Assembly: GCF_007827815.1 (NCBI RefSeq)
Contig: NZ_VITH01000002.1
Location: 186,001-250,000 of the forward strand
Direction: 5' to 3'
DNA length: 64,000 nucleotides
DNA from: Azospirillum brasilense
Lineage (GTDB): Bacteria; Pseudomonadota; Alphaproteobacteria; Azospirillales; Azospirillaceae
Shown here piece by piece: positions 8,497 to 17,707 of the stretch (its first letter is position 1; each line of letters opens with the position of its first letter). Both the position numbers and the translations under genes were made by a program. The notes under the pieces are model-generated. The model was not told where the DNA came from. It made no database searches and saw only the letters and a list, made by a program, of their open reading frames with translations.

Positions 8497-10800
8497 TCAG
8501 TTCGCGTAGTAGCGGCGGTAGCCGTGGTAGCGCCCGCTGTCCGGGAACTCGTATTGGGCGTGGCGGCGGATATCGACCTGGGAGAACAGGACGCCGACGA
8601 CCTCGCCGCCCGCCTCGACGATCTCCTTCAGCCCGGCCATGGCGGTCTCCCGCTTGGTCTTGCCCCAATGCACGATGAAGACCGTCTGGTCGGCCAGCGC
8701 CGCCAGCAGCTTGCCCTCCGACACCGCCAGCACCGGCGGGCTGTCCAGGATCACCCGGTCGTATTCCAGCGCCAGCCGCGAGATGAGCTGGTGCATCCGG
8801 CTGGAGCCCAGCATGTCCTGCGGCAGGGCGGAGCCGCGGCCCGACGCGATGAAATGCAGGCCGGTGCGCGGGTCGGTCTGGATCACCTCGTTCGGCGCGC
8901 ACTCGCCGGACAGCACCTCGTAGAGGCCGTGGCGGTTCTCCAGCCCCAGCATGGGGTGCAGCCCCTTGCGGCGCATGTCGCAGTCCAGGATGATCGTCTT
9001 CTGCCCGGCGTTGGCGCAGATGCGGGCGAAGGCCGCGGCAATGGAACTCTTGCCCTCGCCGGGGACGGAGGAGCTGAACAGGATCACCCGCTGGTGGCCG
9101 TCCGGGTTGGCGAGCAGCAGCGTGGTGCGCAGGTTCTGCATCGCTTCGGCGAAGGCCGACATCGGCTTGTCGACGGCGTAGTCGGCGGGCGACGTGCCGC
9201 GGCGGCGGCGCCCGATGGCCGGGACGATGCCGAGCGAGCGCACGCCGGTCGCCGATTCGAACTGGTGCGGGCTGCGGAAGCCGCGCTCCGACTGCTCGCG
9301 CAGCATCGCCAGCAGCACGCCCAGCGTCGCCGAGGCGACCAGGGCCAGCAGGACGATCATCTTCTTGTTGGGCTGCGACGGGTTCAGGGGGATCGCCGCC
9401 TCCGACACGATGCGGGCGTCGGGCTGCTGGATCTCGGTCTGGCCGGCGATCTCCTGGAAGCGCGTCAGCATCGCCTCGTACATGGTCTGCGAGGTCTCGG
9501 CGTCGCGCTCCAGCGTGCGCAGCGTCACGTTGGATTCCTGCTGCTGGTTGCGCTGGGCCTGGAGCTGGTCGAGGTTGGCCTTCAGGGCGGCCTCGCGCCC
9601 GCGCTCCACCTCCACATCGTTGCTCAGGTTCTGGACAATGCGGTTCACGTCGGCCCGAATCTGGCCCTGCAGGTCGCGCAGCTCACTCTGCAGCGCGGTC
9701 AGCGTCGGGTGGCGGGCGCCGTACTTGTTGGCGGCCTCGGCGATCTTGCGCTGAAGCTCGACCTCCTGCTGGCGCAGCGCCTGGATCAGGGGGGAGCCGA
9801 GCACGTCGCCGATGGCCGACACGCCGCGCGGGCTCTGCGCCAGGGTCGAGACCTCGCGCAGCTTCGACTCCGCCTCCTGCCGCTTGGTGCGGGCGAGCAC
9901 GTAGCTGGTGTTCAGCTCGGCCAGCTGCTGGGCGATCAGGGTGGTTTCGCCGTTGGCGTTGGTCAGGCCGCTTTCGGCGCGGTACTTCTCGGCCGCCTCG
10001 CCGGTCGTCTTGGCCTCGCGGCGCAGCTCGGTGATGCGCTCCTCCAGCCAAGCCGTGGCGCGCTTGGCCGCCTTGAACTTTTCGTCGAGCTGGTCGACGA
10101 GGTACATCTCGCCGATGGTGTTGGCGATGAGCGAGGCCTTGCGCGGGTCCTCGCTGTCGAAATCCACGGCGATGACGTAGGAGCGGCCCTGCGGGCGCAC
10201 CGCCAGATTTTCGATGAAGCTGTTGACGACCGAGGTCCGCTCGTTGGCCGCCTTCTCCTCCGGGCTCAGCGCGATCTCGGGGCGGTCGCCGCGGGCACTG
10301 TTCCACCAGGAGTCGGGCACCCAGTTCCGCGGGTTCAGGTAGTAGAACCAGTTGGTCTGCTCGGGCCGCAGCGCCGCGTTGAACTCCGGGTCGTTCATCA
10401 GGCCGAGCTTGTTCACCACCTTTTCCGCGAAGGCGGGGGATTTCAGGATCGCCACCTCGCTCTGCAGGGCGCCCAGCTCGGTCGAGAGGCCGGAGACGAC
10501 CTCCTGGTAGTTCATCACCTGGTTCTTGCGGTGCTCCACCATGATCAGGGTCTGGGCGGTGTAGAGCGGCGTCATGCGCAGGGCGACGAGACCCGCGATG
10601 CCCGTCCCCAGCACGATCACCGTCCCGATCAGCAGCTTGTGGCGCAGCAGCATGCCCGTGGTGCGGCGCACCGCGCTGGCCGCTGCGGTCGACAGGTCGA
10701 ACGAGACCGGTCCGGGGACCGGTGCCGACTGCCGCCGCTGGGGTTGATCCTGAATGTCCTGGGTGGCCAAAGCGGGTCCTCCTCGCATGCCGAACGGCAC
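8497..10800 (-). CDS. Polysaccharide chain-length determinant with C-terminal tyrosine autokinase (Wzc/ExoP type)
   Basis: A 767-residue inner-membrane protein. The N-terminal Wzz region has a first membrane segment near residues 55-76, then a long periplasmic stretch rich in coiled coil (about 230-450), the P-rich second membrane segment (PLNPSQPNKKMIVLLALVAS) and a cytoplasmic BY-kinase domain. The kinase shows Walker A (SSSVPGEGKSS), Walker A' (TIILDCDMRRKG) and Walker B (RVILDSPPV). The C-terminus is a tyrosine cluster with five Tyr in the last 20 residues, the autophosphorylation site of this family. It controls polymer length and export of exopolysaccharide. The start may be the ATG at 10800 or at 10788. 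Confidence 0.93.
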   Translation of the reverse strand: MPFGMRGGPALATQDIQDQPQRRQSAPVPGPVSFDLSTAAASAVRRTTGMLLRHKLLIGTVIVLGTGIAGLVALRMTPLYTAQTLIMVEHRKNQVMNYQEVVSGLSTELGALQSEVAILKSPAFAEKVVNKLGLMNDPEFNAALRPEQTNWFYYLNPRNWVPDSWWNSARGDRPEIALSPEEKAANERTSVVNSFIENLAVRPQGRSYVIAVDFDSEDPRKASLIANTIGEMYLVDQLDEKFKAAKRATAWLEERITELRREAKTTGEAAEKYRAESGLTNANGETTLIAQQLAELNTSYVLARTKRQEAESKLREVSTLAQSPRGVSAIGDVLGSPLIQALRQQEVELQRKIAEAANKYGARHPTLTALQSELRDLQGQIRADVNRIVQNLSNDVEVERGREAALKANLDQLQAQRNQQQESNVTLRTLERDAETSQTMYEAMLTRFQEIAGQTEIQQPDARIVSEAAIPLNPSQPNKKMIVLLALVASATLGVLLAMLREQSERGFRSPHQFESATGVRSLGIVPAIGRRRRGTSPADYAVDKPMSAFAEAMQNLRTTLLLANPDGHQRVILFSSSVPGEGKSSIAAAFARICANAGQKTIILDCDMRRKGLHPMLGLENRHGLYEVLSGECAPNEVIQTDPRTGLHFIASGRGSALPQDMLGSSRMHQLISRLALEYDRVILDSPPVLAVSEGKLLAALADQTVFIVHWGKTKRETAMAGLKEIVEAGGEVVGVLFSQVDIRRHAQYEFPDSGRYHGYRRYYAN

Positions 10801-11005
10801 CCCGTTCGGGGCGTTACGGTGCCTAGAACGTCATCGACCGTCCGGCCGTTTCATGCTGCCCGGAGGGCATATGGTGGGGAAGACACGCTCTTTGGGTACC
10901 CTCCCCGGAGACGCCATGGGTGGAGTGGCCCAGGACGAGGGCTTGGGGTGGACCGGGGAAGCCCCTTCGCCGATAATGGTCATCGCCGATCGAAGGGGAC
11001 CGGGG

Positions 11006-11698
11006 ATGCTACCGCAACATATTGAAAAGATTGATGAATTCTGGGTGAGGGCGTTTCCGGCGCTGGCCGCGCTGGAGCCCGACGCGCGCGCTGTTCTGCG
11101 CGTGCAGGGCGCGCGGATGGCGGTGCCGCGCGGCACGGTGCTGTTCCGCATCGGCAGCCTGTGCCACAATTTTCTCATGCTGCTGGACGGCACGGTGCGG
11201 GTGCAGATGACCGCCGAAACCGGGCGGGAGATCGTCCTCTACCGCGTCGGGGCGGGCGAGACCTGCATCCTGACCACTGCCTGCCTGATGACGCGCGCCG
11301 ACTACAGCGCCGAGGGGGTGGCGGAGACCGACCTCGACGCCGTCGCGCTCGGGGCCGGGGCTTTCCACGAGCTGCTGGCGCGCTCCGCGGTGTTCCGCGA
11401 CGTCGTCTTCGCCTCCTTCGGCACGCGGCTGCTCGGCATGATGATGCTGGTGGAGGAGGTGGCCTTCGGGCGCATCGACCTGCGGCTGGCCCGTTTCCTG
11501 GTCGACCACCGCGACGCCCGCGGCGGGCTGGACACCACCCACCAGACGCTGGCCGTCGAGCTGGGCACGGCGCGCGAGGTGGTCAGCCGCCAGTTGAAGG
11601 AGTTCGAGCGGCGCGGCCTCGTGGAGCTGTCGCGCGGCCGCGTCGGGGTGCGCGATCCCGACGCGCTGCTGGCGCTGGAGCGCGCGGGCGGGGTGTGA
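11006..11698 (+). CDS. Crp/Fnr family transcriptional regulator
   Basis: The ATG at 11006 follows a GGGGACCGGGG stretch and gives 230 residues, the usual length; longer forms reaching back to 10754 would overlap the kinase gene. Residues 20-130 form a cyclic-nucleotide-type beta barrel, and the C-terminal winged helix has AVELGTAREVVSRQLKEFE as the recognition helix region. There is no N-terminal four-cysteine Fe-S cluster motif, so it is not a classical Fnr. A cysteine pair lies in ETCILTTACLM. The next gene, in the same direction, codes for a small DUF2892 membrane protein, a common pairing that suggests joint regulation. The signal is unknown. Confidence 0.88.
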   Translation: MLPQHIEKIDEFWVRAFPALAALEPDARAVLRVQGARMAVPRGTVLFRIGSLCHNFLMLLDGTVRVQMTAETGREIVLYRVGAGETCILTTACLMTRADYSAEGVAETDLDAVALGAGAFHELLARSAVFRDVVFASFGTRLLGMMMLVEEVAFGRIDLRLARFLVDHRDARGGLDTTHQTLAVELGTAREVVSRQLKEFERRGLVELSRGRVGVRDPDALLALERAGGV

Positions 11699-11775
11699 CG
11701 GAGTCACAGACCGGCGGGCGGAAAGGGGCTTGGATGGGCGCACCAACCGCTCACACCAGTCCATAAGGTGCAACC

Positions 11776-11967
11776 ATGCCCGTCAACGTCGGCACCATCG
11801 ACCGCGCGCTGCGCGCCATCGTCGGCCTCGTCCTGATCGCGCTCGTCTTCGTCGGCCCGCAGACCCCCTGGGGCTGGATCGGCCTCGTCCCGCTGCTGAC
11901 CGCGGTGGTCGGCTTCTGCCCGGCCTACACCCTGTTCGGCGTGCGGAGCTGCCCCATCAAAAAGTGA
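11776..11967 (+). CDS. DUF2892 (YgaP-type transmembrane) small membrane protein
   Basis: A 63-residue protein with the DUF2892 pattern: an N-terminal NVGTIDRALRAIVG, two hydrophobic segments (LVLIALVFVG and IGLVPLLTAVVG) and the closing FCPAYTLFGVRSCP. The family resembles the membrane tail of the rhodanese YgaP and often occurs as a free-standing protein near sulfur or redox genes. Function is not established. It lies 77 bases after the Crp/Fnr gene and may be its target. Confidence 0.88.
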   Translation: MPVNVGTIDRALRAIVGLVLIALVFVGPQTPWGWIGLVPLLTAVVGFCPAYTLFGVRSCPIKK

Positions 11968-12055
11968 GGGACCGGGAGCAGGGCGCCAAGCGGCAGACCG
12001 CACCGTCCCCTTTCGGCGGGTGGCCGGCGCGCCGGGTTTCGGCTATAGGAGGGTG

Positions 12056-12814
12056 ATGTCCACATCGCCGCGCCTCAGCATCGATGTCCGCAGCTACGGC
12101 GCGGCGCACAGCGCCCACCGGCACGATTTCGCTCAGCTCGTCCTGCCGTTGAGCGGCGCCCTGGAGATCGACATCGCCGGAAAGGGCGGCCGTCTCGGGC
12201 CGTGCCGGGCGGCGTTCGTCGAAGCCGGCTCCCCGCACACCCAGGGAAGCGAGGGGCCAAACCGCTCGCTCATCCTGGACCTCGATCCGACTCTCCTGGA
12301 ACCCGCGACCGGCGACCGGCTGATCCGCCATCCCTTCGTCGCGCTGACCCCGGTGGCCGGCAAGCTGATCGACTACATGGGGCTGATGCTGGACAGCCGT
12401 GGCGTGTCGGCGGACACCCTGCGCCTCTGGGTGCCCTTGCTGCTCGACGCGCTTGCCGAGGAACCGGCGCGGCCCCGGTCGCGGCTTGGAACCCTGCTGG
12501 CCGCGGTCGAGCCCGACCTCGCCAGGCCGTGGACCGCCGAGACGATGGCGGAGCGCGCCTGCGTCAGCGTCAGCCGGTTGCACGCCCTGTTCCGCGCCGA
12601 ACTGGACACCACCCCGCGCGCGTGGCTGGCAGAGGTCCGGCTGAAGCGGGCGCGCGACTGGCTCGCGCGGTCGGACCTGTCCATCGCGGAGATCGCCTAC
12701 CGTGCCGGCTACGCCGACCAGAGCGCCTTCACCCGGGCGATGCGACGGGCCAGCGGCTTGACCCCCGCGGCCTACCGGCGCCAAAGCCGCGAGACCCGGC
12801 ACAAAAGTCCGTAG
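12056..12814 (+). CDS. AraC family transcriptional regulator
   Basis: The start at 12056 is fixed by a strong Shine-Dalgarno AGGAGGG just upstream and gives 252 residues. The N-terminal part (HRHDFAQLVLPLSG) is a cupin-like ligand domain. The C-terminal AraC/XylS helix-turn-helix pair includes MAERACVSVSRLHALF and SIAEIAYRAGYADQSAFTRA. It is followed by a DMT-type exporter on the same strand, 70 bases on, which is a likely target. The effector cannot be told from sequence. Confidence 0.88.
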   Translation: MSTSPRLSIDVRSYGAAHSAHRHDFAQLVLPLSGALEIDIAGKGGRLGPCRAAFVEAGSPHTQGSEGPNRSLILDLDPTLLEPATGDRLIRHPFVALTPVAGKLIDYMGLMLDSRGVSADTLRLWVPLLLDALAEEPARPRSRLGTLLAAVEPDLARPWTAETMAERACVSVSRLHALFRAELDTTPRAWLAEVRLKRARDWLARSDLSIAEIAYRAGYADQSAFTRAMRRASGLTPAAYRRQSRETRHKSP

Positions 12815-12884
12815 CCCGGGACAAGACCAGCGCCGCGCCCCATGCCATCTTCGCCCCGGAAACCAGTGAGGGTCGGGAGCAAGA

Positions 12885-13847
12885 ATGGGCACGACGTGGT
12901 TGGGGATCGCTTGCGGCATTGCCGCGGGGGCCTTGTGGGGACTGGTCTTCCTCGCCCCGGAACTGGCCTCGGCCTTCACGCCGCTCCAACTCGCCGCCGG
13001 GCGCTACCTCGCCTACGGCCTGTTCGCCGTGCTGCTCGTGGCGCCGCGCTGGCGCGCTTTGCGCGCCGGGCTTGGTCTGCGCGAGTGGTGGGCGCTGGCC
13101 TGGCTGAGCCTGCTCGGCAACATCCTTTATTACGCGCTGCTTGCCTCCGCCGTTCAGGTGGGCGGGATGGCGATGACCTCGCTGGTGATCGGCTTCCTGC
13201 CGGTCGCGGTCACCGTCATCGGCAGCCGGGATCATGGGGCGGTTCCGGTCCGGAAGCTTGTCCCGTCGCTGCTGCTCGGCGCGACCGGAATCTTGTGCAT
13301 CGGCTGGCAATCGCTGGGGGACAGGTTGGGTGATGGCCGGACGGGGATGCCAATGGCCGAACTAACCGGCCTGCTCTGCGCGGTCGGCGCGCTCGTCTCC
13401 TGGACGGTCTACGCCGTGGGCAACAGCCGCTGGCTCGCCCGGCTCGGCCACGTCTCGGCGCATGACTGGAGCCTGCTCACCGGCGTGGTGACCGGCGCCC
13501 AGGCGCTGCTGCTCGCGGTTCCCGCCTTCCTGTTCGCCCCGAGCGGCCACGCCGCCGGGGACTGGCTGCGCTTCGCCGCCGTGGTGACCGGCTTGGCCAT
13601 CCTCGCCTCGATCGTCGGCAACGCCCTGTGGAACCGGATGAGCCGGCTGCTGCCGCTGACCCTGGTCGGGCAGATGATCCTGTTCGAGACCCTGTTCGCT
13701 CTGCTCTACGGCTTCCTGTGGGAGCAGCGGCTGCCGACGGGGATGGAGCTGGCCGCCCTGGTCTGCGTGACCGGCAGCGTCCTGTCCTGCGTCGCAGCCC
13801 ACCGCCCGAAGCTGCCGGAGGCCGCGCGGCAGCCGGCTCCGGCGTGA
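12885..13847 (+). CDS. DMT-superfamily transporter (EamA-like)
   Basis: A 320-residue membrane protein with about ten hydrophobic segments in two homologous halves, as in drug/metabolite transporters. The N-terminus reads WLGIACGIAAGALWGLVFLA, a standard opening for the family. A Shine-Dalgarno (GGGAGCAAG) precedes the ATG. It probably exports an amino acid or small metabolite. It follows an AraC regulator and ends 37 bases before a bidirectional terminator. Confidence 0.88.
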   Translation: MGTTWLGIACGIAAGALWGLVFLAPELASAFTPLQLAAGRYLAYGLFAVLLVAPRWRALRAGLGLREWWALAWLSLLGNILYYALLASAVQVGGMAMTSLVIGFLPVAVTVIGSRDHGAVPVRKLVPSLLLGATGILCIGWQSLGDRLGDGRTGMPMAELTGLLCAVGALVSWTVYAVGNSRWLARLGHVSAHDWSLLTGVVTGAQALLLAVPAFLFAPSGHAAGDWLRFAAVVTGLAILASIVGNALWNRMSRLLPLTLVGQMILFETLFALLYGFLWEQRLPTGMELAALVCVTGSVLSCVAAHRPKLPEAARQPAPA

Positions 13848-13881
13848 GGCCGGCGTGAGGATGGCCAGGCCTTGAAACGAC

Positions 13882-13918
13882 AACGCCCCCTCACCGGTGT
13901 GGAGAGGGGGCGCTTTCG
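13882..13918. terminator. Bidirectional Rho-independent terminator
   Basis: A hairpin with arms CGCCCCCTC (13884-13892) and GAGGGGGCG (13904-13912) is followed by CTTTCGT on the plus strand and by TTGTCGTTT on the minus strand. It lies between the convergent DMT transporter and regA genes and can serve both. Confidence 0.75.
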
Positions 13919-13935
13919 TGTCGGGAGGAGAGGGA

Positions 13936-14520
13936 TCAGCCGCGCGGGGCGTGCTTGTTCAGGATGCGCTGCAGGGTGCGGCGGTGCATCTTCAGCCGGC
14001 GGGCGGTTTCGGAGACGTTGCGGTCGCACTGCTCGAACACGCGCTGGATGTGCTCCCACCGCACGCGGTCGGCGGACATCGGGTTTTCCGGCGGCGAGGG
14101 CAGCGGGCGGCCGTCGGCCAACAGGGCGGATTCCACGGCGTCGGCGTCCGCCGGCTTCGGCAGATAATCCACCGCGCCGGCCTTCACCGCGGCCACCGCC
14201 GTGGCGATGTTGCCGTAGCCGGTCAGCATGACGATGCGGGCGTCGGGGCGGGCGTCGCGCAGGGTCTTGACCACGTCCAGGCCGCTGCCGTCGGCCAGCC
14301 GCAGATCAACCACCGCGAAGGCCGGCGCCGATTCCTGGGCGACGTCGATGCCGAGCTGCACGCTGTCCACGGCGACCACGTTGAAACCGCGCTTTTCCAT
14401 CGCGCGCGCGAGGCGGGTTCGGAACGGCGCGTCGTCGTCGACGATGAGGAGGCTGCGGGTAACGTCACCCGTGAACGTCAGCTTGGCGGTTTCGCCCGTT
14501 GGACTCTCGTCCGTGGTCAT
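13936..14520 (-). CDS. regA: RegA/ActR/PrrA response regulator
   Basis: The start at 14520 gives 194 residues, close to the family norm; upstream codons overlap the kinase gene. The receiver domain has the acidic pair in LLIVDDDAPF, the phosphoacceptor Asp in AVVDLRLADGSG (about Asp 72) and the Lys in DYLPKPA. The C-terminal Fis-type helix-turn-helix VSETARRLKMHRRTLQRIL is nearly invariant in RegA homologues. In related bacteria RegA controls genes of respiration, photosynthesis, nitrogen fixation and haem synthesis in response to redox state. The partner kinase gene ends 14 bases upstream. Confidence 0.95.
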   Translation of the reverse strand: MTTDESPTGETAKLTFTGDVTRSLLIVDDDAPFRTRLARAMEKRGFNVVAVDSVQLGIDVAQESAPAFAVVDLRLADGSGLDVVKTLRDARPDARIVMLTGYGNIATAVAAVKAGAVDYLPKPADADAVESALLADGRPLPSPPENPMSADRVRWEHIQRVFEQCDRNVSETARRLKMHRRTLQRILNKHAPRG

Positions 14521-14534
14521 CGCGCTATCCACCA

Positions 14535-15878
14535 CTAGTCCTCTGGTTCTAAGACACCACGGTCCCAACGTACGACAACTCGCGCGCCGCCGCTACGGTT
14601 ATTGCTAAAGGCTACAAGGGCACCCGTTTTCTCTAGCAGCGTTTGTGCAATAAAGATTCCCAGCCCCATGTGGCCCGACCGCTCGCTTCTGGCCGACAGG
14701 TAGGGCTCGCCGATCCGGCTCAGCAGATGGGCGGGATAGCCCGGCCCGTCGTCCATCACCACCACCGTGGCCGACCGCGCGTCCCAGGAGGCGGCGACCG
14801 TCACCCGCCCGTCGGCGAACTGGTGGGCGTTCTGGATGAAGTTGCCCAGGCCGTGGATGATCTCCGGGCTGCGCCGGACGATCGGCTCCTCCCCTATGGA
14901 GCCGTCGCTGCGCTCGACCGCGAACTGGATGTGGCCCAGCCGGTGCGGCGCGCCCGCCGCCTCCACCAGCGCGGTCAACGGCAGGCGCTCGAACGGGTCG
15001 CCGCCGTCGGCCTCGGGCTTGCGGGCCAGCTCCGCCAGGATCTCGCGGCAGCGCATCACCTGGCTTTGCAGCAGGGAGACGTCCTCGGTGTAGGGGCTGT
15101 CCGGCGGCATGTCGTGCAGCAGCTCCTTCGCCACCACCGCGATGGTGCCGAGCGGCGAGCCCAGCTCGTGCGCGGCGGCGGCGGCCAGGGCGCCCAGCGA
15201 GGACAGCCGCTGCTCGCGCGCCAGCGCCACCTGCGAGGCCGACAGGGCATTGGCGAAGCGCCGCGCCTCCTCGGCCACGCGGAAGACGTAGCCGCTGATG
15301 AAGCCGGCCGACACCGACAACGACAGCCAGATGCCGAAGGCGTAGAGCGGGGCGACCGAGGGCATCGGCTCCGGCCAGGGCAGCGGGAAGTGCCACATCG
15401 CCAGCACGGTCAGGCAGACGAGGTTGAGCCCGGTCAGCAGAACCACGCTGTAGCGCGACAGGATCGCCGCGGCCACCGTCATCGGGGCGAGCAGCAGGAT
15501 GGCGAAGGGGTTGGCGAGGCCACCGGTGAGATAGAGCAGCAGCGTGAGCTGCAGCATGTCGTAGCCGAGATAGAGCGCGGCGTCCCGGTCGGCCAGCCGC
15601 AGCCGCCCGCCGCGCTGGGCCATCGCCACGAGGTTCAGCAGCACCGAGGCCCCGATGGCCGCCAGCACCGGCCCCAGCGGCAGCGGGAAGCCCATGACGA
15701 GCTGCACCGTCGCCACGGTGGCGAGCTGCCCGATCACCGCGATCCAGCGGATCAGGATCAGGGTGCGCAGCGTGACTCGCCCGTCCAGGTTGGTCCACTG
15801 GGCGGGGCCCGGACGGCCGGCGTGGGCCATGGCGTGGCGGAGGGACGAGGCGGCGGAGGCGGAACCGGTCACGGTCAT
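14535..15878 (-). CDS. regB: RegB/ActS/PrrB redox-sensing histidine kinase
   Basis: The start at 15878 gives 447 residues. Six hydrophobic segments fill the first 200 residues. The quinone-interacting motif GGLANPF (GGxxNPF) is at about 119-125. The H-box is LAAAAAHELGSPLGT with His 237. The redox cysteine is in VMRCREIL at about Cys 277, forty residues after the His, the same spacing as His225/Cys265 in Rhodobacter RegB. The ATPase domain has HGLGNFIQNAHQFA (N-box), VMDDGPGYP and MGLGIFIA. All residues needed for quinone and thiol redox sensing are present. It lies directly upstream of regA and is divergent from an ABC exporter. Confidence 0.95.
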   Translation of the reverse strand: MTVTGSASAASSLRHAMAHAGRPGPAQWTNLDGRVTLRTLILIRWIAVIGQLATVATVQLVMGFPLPLGPVLAAIGASVLLNLVAMAQRGGRLRLADRDAALYLGYDMLQLTLLLYLTGGLANPFAILLLAPMTVAAAILSRYSVVLLTGLNLVCLTVLAMWHFPLPWPEPMPSVAPLYAFGIWLSLSVSAGFISGYVFRVAEEARRFANALSASQVALAREQRLSSLGALAAAAAHELGSPLGTIAVVAKELLHDMPPDSPYTEDVSLLQSQVMRCREILAELARKPEADGGDPFERLPLTALVEAAGAPHRLGHIQFAVERSDGSIGEEPIVRRSPEIIHGLGNFIQNAHQFADGRVTVAASWDARSATVVVMDDGPGYPAHLLSRIGEPYLSARSERSGHMGLGIFIAQTLLEKTGALVAFSNNRSGGARVVVRWDRGVLEPED

Positions 15879-15986
15879 GGGCGGGCTTTCCGGCAGGGCC
15901 GCTCTTCCCGCGGCGTCACATCGAATGGCTCGGGTGCTGTTTTGCCACTCTGGCGTTTGCGCGCCAAGCGGCCATATTCTCCGCCT

Positions 15987-16787
15987 ATGGATCAATGCGC
16001 AAAACAGCACGCCATCCGGGTCGAGACCCTGACCAAACGCTACGGCACCGCCCGGTCCGGCGAGGTCACCGCCGTGGACGGCATCTCCTTCACCGTCGCG
16101 GCGGGGTCGGTCACCGGGCTTCTCGGCGGCAACGGCGCCGGCAAGACGACGACCATCTCCATGCTGCTCGGGCTGCTGCTGCCGACCTCCGGCACGATGG
16201 AGGTGCTGGGTGTGGATATGGTGCGCCACCGCCACGCGGCGCTGCCCCGCATGAACTTCTCCTCCCCCTACGTGGAGCTGCCGCACCGGTTGACGGTGCG
16301 GGAGAACCTGACCGTCTACGGCCATCTCTACGGCCTGAAGGGGGTGAAGCGGCGGGTGGAGGAGCTGGCCGAGCATCTGGAGCTGACCCGCTTCCTGGAG
16401 CGTCCCTCCGGCGGGCTGTCGGCCGGCCAGAAGACGCGGGTGGCGCTGGCCAAGGCGCTGCTCAACCGGCCGGAGCTTCTGCTGCTGGACGAGCCGACCG
16501 CCTCGCTCGACCCCGACACGGCGGACTGGATCCGCACCTATCTGGAGCGCTACCGCAACGAGTCCGGGGCCACCATCCTGCTCGCCTCCCACAACATGCT
16601 GGAGGTGGAGCGGATGTGCGACGACGTGCTGATGATGCGCCAGGGGCGGATCGTCGACCGCGGGTCGCCGGCCGGCCTGCTCGCCCGCTACGGCCGGACC
16701 TCGCTGGAGGACGTGTTCCTCGACATCGCCCGCGACCGCGCCAATGGGGAAGACGCCCGTCGGGAGGCCGCCGATGCTGCCGAGTGA
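15987..16787 (+). CDS. ABC-2 type exporter ATP-binding protein
   Basis: A 266-residue ATPase with Walker A (GGNGAGKTTT), the ABC signature (GGLSAGQKTRVALAKALL), Walker B (LLLLDEPTA) and the switch His in LLASHNM. It belongs to the CcmA/NatA/DrrA-like group of single-domain exporters. Its stop overlaps the start of the permease gene. The substrate is unknown; NatAB-like, drug or lipid-type export are possible. It starts 108 bases from divergent regB. Confidence 0.9.
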   Translation: MDQCAKQHAIRVETLTKRYGTARSGEVTAVDGISFTVAAGSVTGLLGGNGAGKTTTISMLLGLLLPTSGTMEVLGVDMVRHRHAALPRMNFSSPYVELPHRLTVRENLTVYGHLYGLKGVKRRVEELAEHLELTRFLERPSGGLSAGQKTRVALAKALLNRPELLLLDEPTASLDPDTADWIRTYLERYRNESGATILLASHNMLEVERMCDDVLMMRQGRIVDRGSPAGLLARYGRTSLEDVFLDIARDRANGEDARREAADAAE

Positions 16788-17610
16788 CGCCGCTGCGATG
16801 GTTCACGCCAACCCGGCCTTCTCGCTGCGCCGGGTCGGGGCGATGGTGCTGCGTTACTGGTACCTGCTGCGCGGCTCCTGGCCGCGCTTCCTGGAGCTGG
16901 CCTACTGGCCGACCATGCAGATGATCCTGTGGGGCTACATCAACCAGTTCATGGCCTCCTCCAGCGCCTGGGTGGCGCAGGGGGCGGGGGTGCTGGTCAG
17001 CGCGGTGCTGCTGTGGGACGTGCTGTTCCGCGGCCAGCTCGGCGTGTCGGTGTCCTTCCTGGAGGAGATGTGGTCGCGCAACCTCGGCCATCTCTTCGTC
17101 AGCCCGCTGCGCCCCGGCGAATGGGTGGCGGCGCTGTTCGGGATGAGCCTGATCCGCACGGTGATCGGCGTGGTGCCGGCGGCGCTGCTGGCGATCCCGC
17201 TGTTCGGCTATTCGCTGTTCGACCTCGGGCTGCCGCTGGCCGGCTTCTTCGCCAACCTGATCGTCTTCGGCTGGTCGCTGGGGCTGGTCATCGTGGCGCT
17301 GATCCTGCGCTACGGCATGGGGGCGGAAGGGCTGGCCTGGATCGTCGTCTTCATGCTCGCCCCGGTCAGCGCCGTCTACTACCCGGTCAGCGTCCTGCCG
17401 GGCTGGCTGCAATGGGTGGCCCTGTCGCTGCCGTCGGCCCACGTCTTCGAGGGGATGCGCGCCATCCTGTTCGACGGCACGATGCGCTGGGACCATCTGG
17501 CCTGGGCGGTCGGGCTGAACGCCCTGTTCATGGGGCTGTGCACGGCAGCCTTCCTCTATTCCTTCCATCAGGCGCGGGTGCGCGGGGCGCTGCTGCAGAC
17601 CGGGGAATGA
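16774..17610 (+). CDS. ABC-2 type exporter permease
   Basis: A membrane permease of 278 residues from the ATG at 16774, which overlaps the ATPase gene by 14 bases and has GGGAGG ahead of it. Six hydrophobic segments are visible, including the ABC-2 signature region VVFMLAPVSAVYYPVSVLPG and the LPSAHVFEGMR motif. It forms the membrane half of the exporter with the preceding ATPase. A later start at 16801 is possible. Confidence 0.88.
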   Translation: MLPSDAAAMVHANPAFSLRRVGAMVLRYWYLLRGSWPRFLELAYWPTMQMILWGYINQFMASSSAWVAQGAGVLVSAVLLWDVLFRGQLGVSVSFLEEMWSRNLGHLFVSPLRPGEWVAALFGMSLIRTVIGVVPAALLAIPLFGYSLFDLGLPLAGFFANLIVFGWSLGLVIVALILRYGMGAEGLAWIVVFMLAPVSAVYYPVSVLPGWLQWVALSLPSAHVFEGMRAILFDGTMRWDHLAWAVGLNALFMGLCTAAFLYSFHQARVRGALLQTGE

Positions 17611-17707
17611 GCGAAGCCCGCGCATGACAAAAAGCGCCGGGCCTCGCCAGCACCGGCCCGCCGTGGTAGCGTCCCGGCCTCTTCGGACCGACAGCCAGAG
17701 CGCCGCC

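Noticed and set aside
10984..11000. CCCCTTCG/CGAAGGGG hairpin before the Crp/Fnr start as an operator
   Set aside because: The loop of about 21 bases is long and the arms are GC-rich enough to occur by chance; there is no promoter element beside it.
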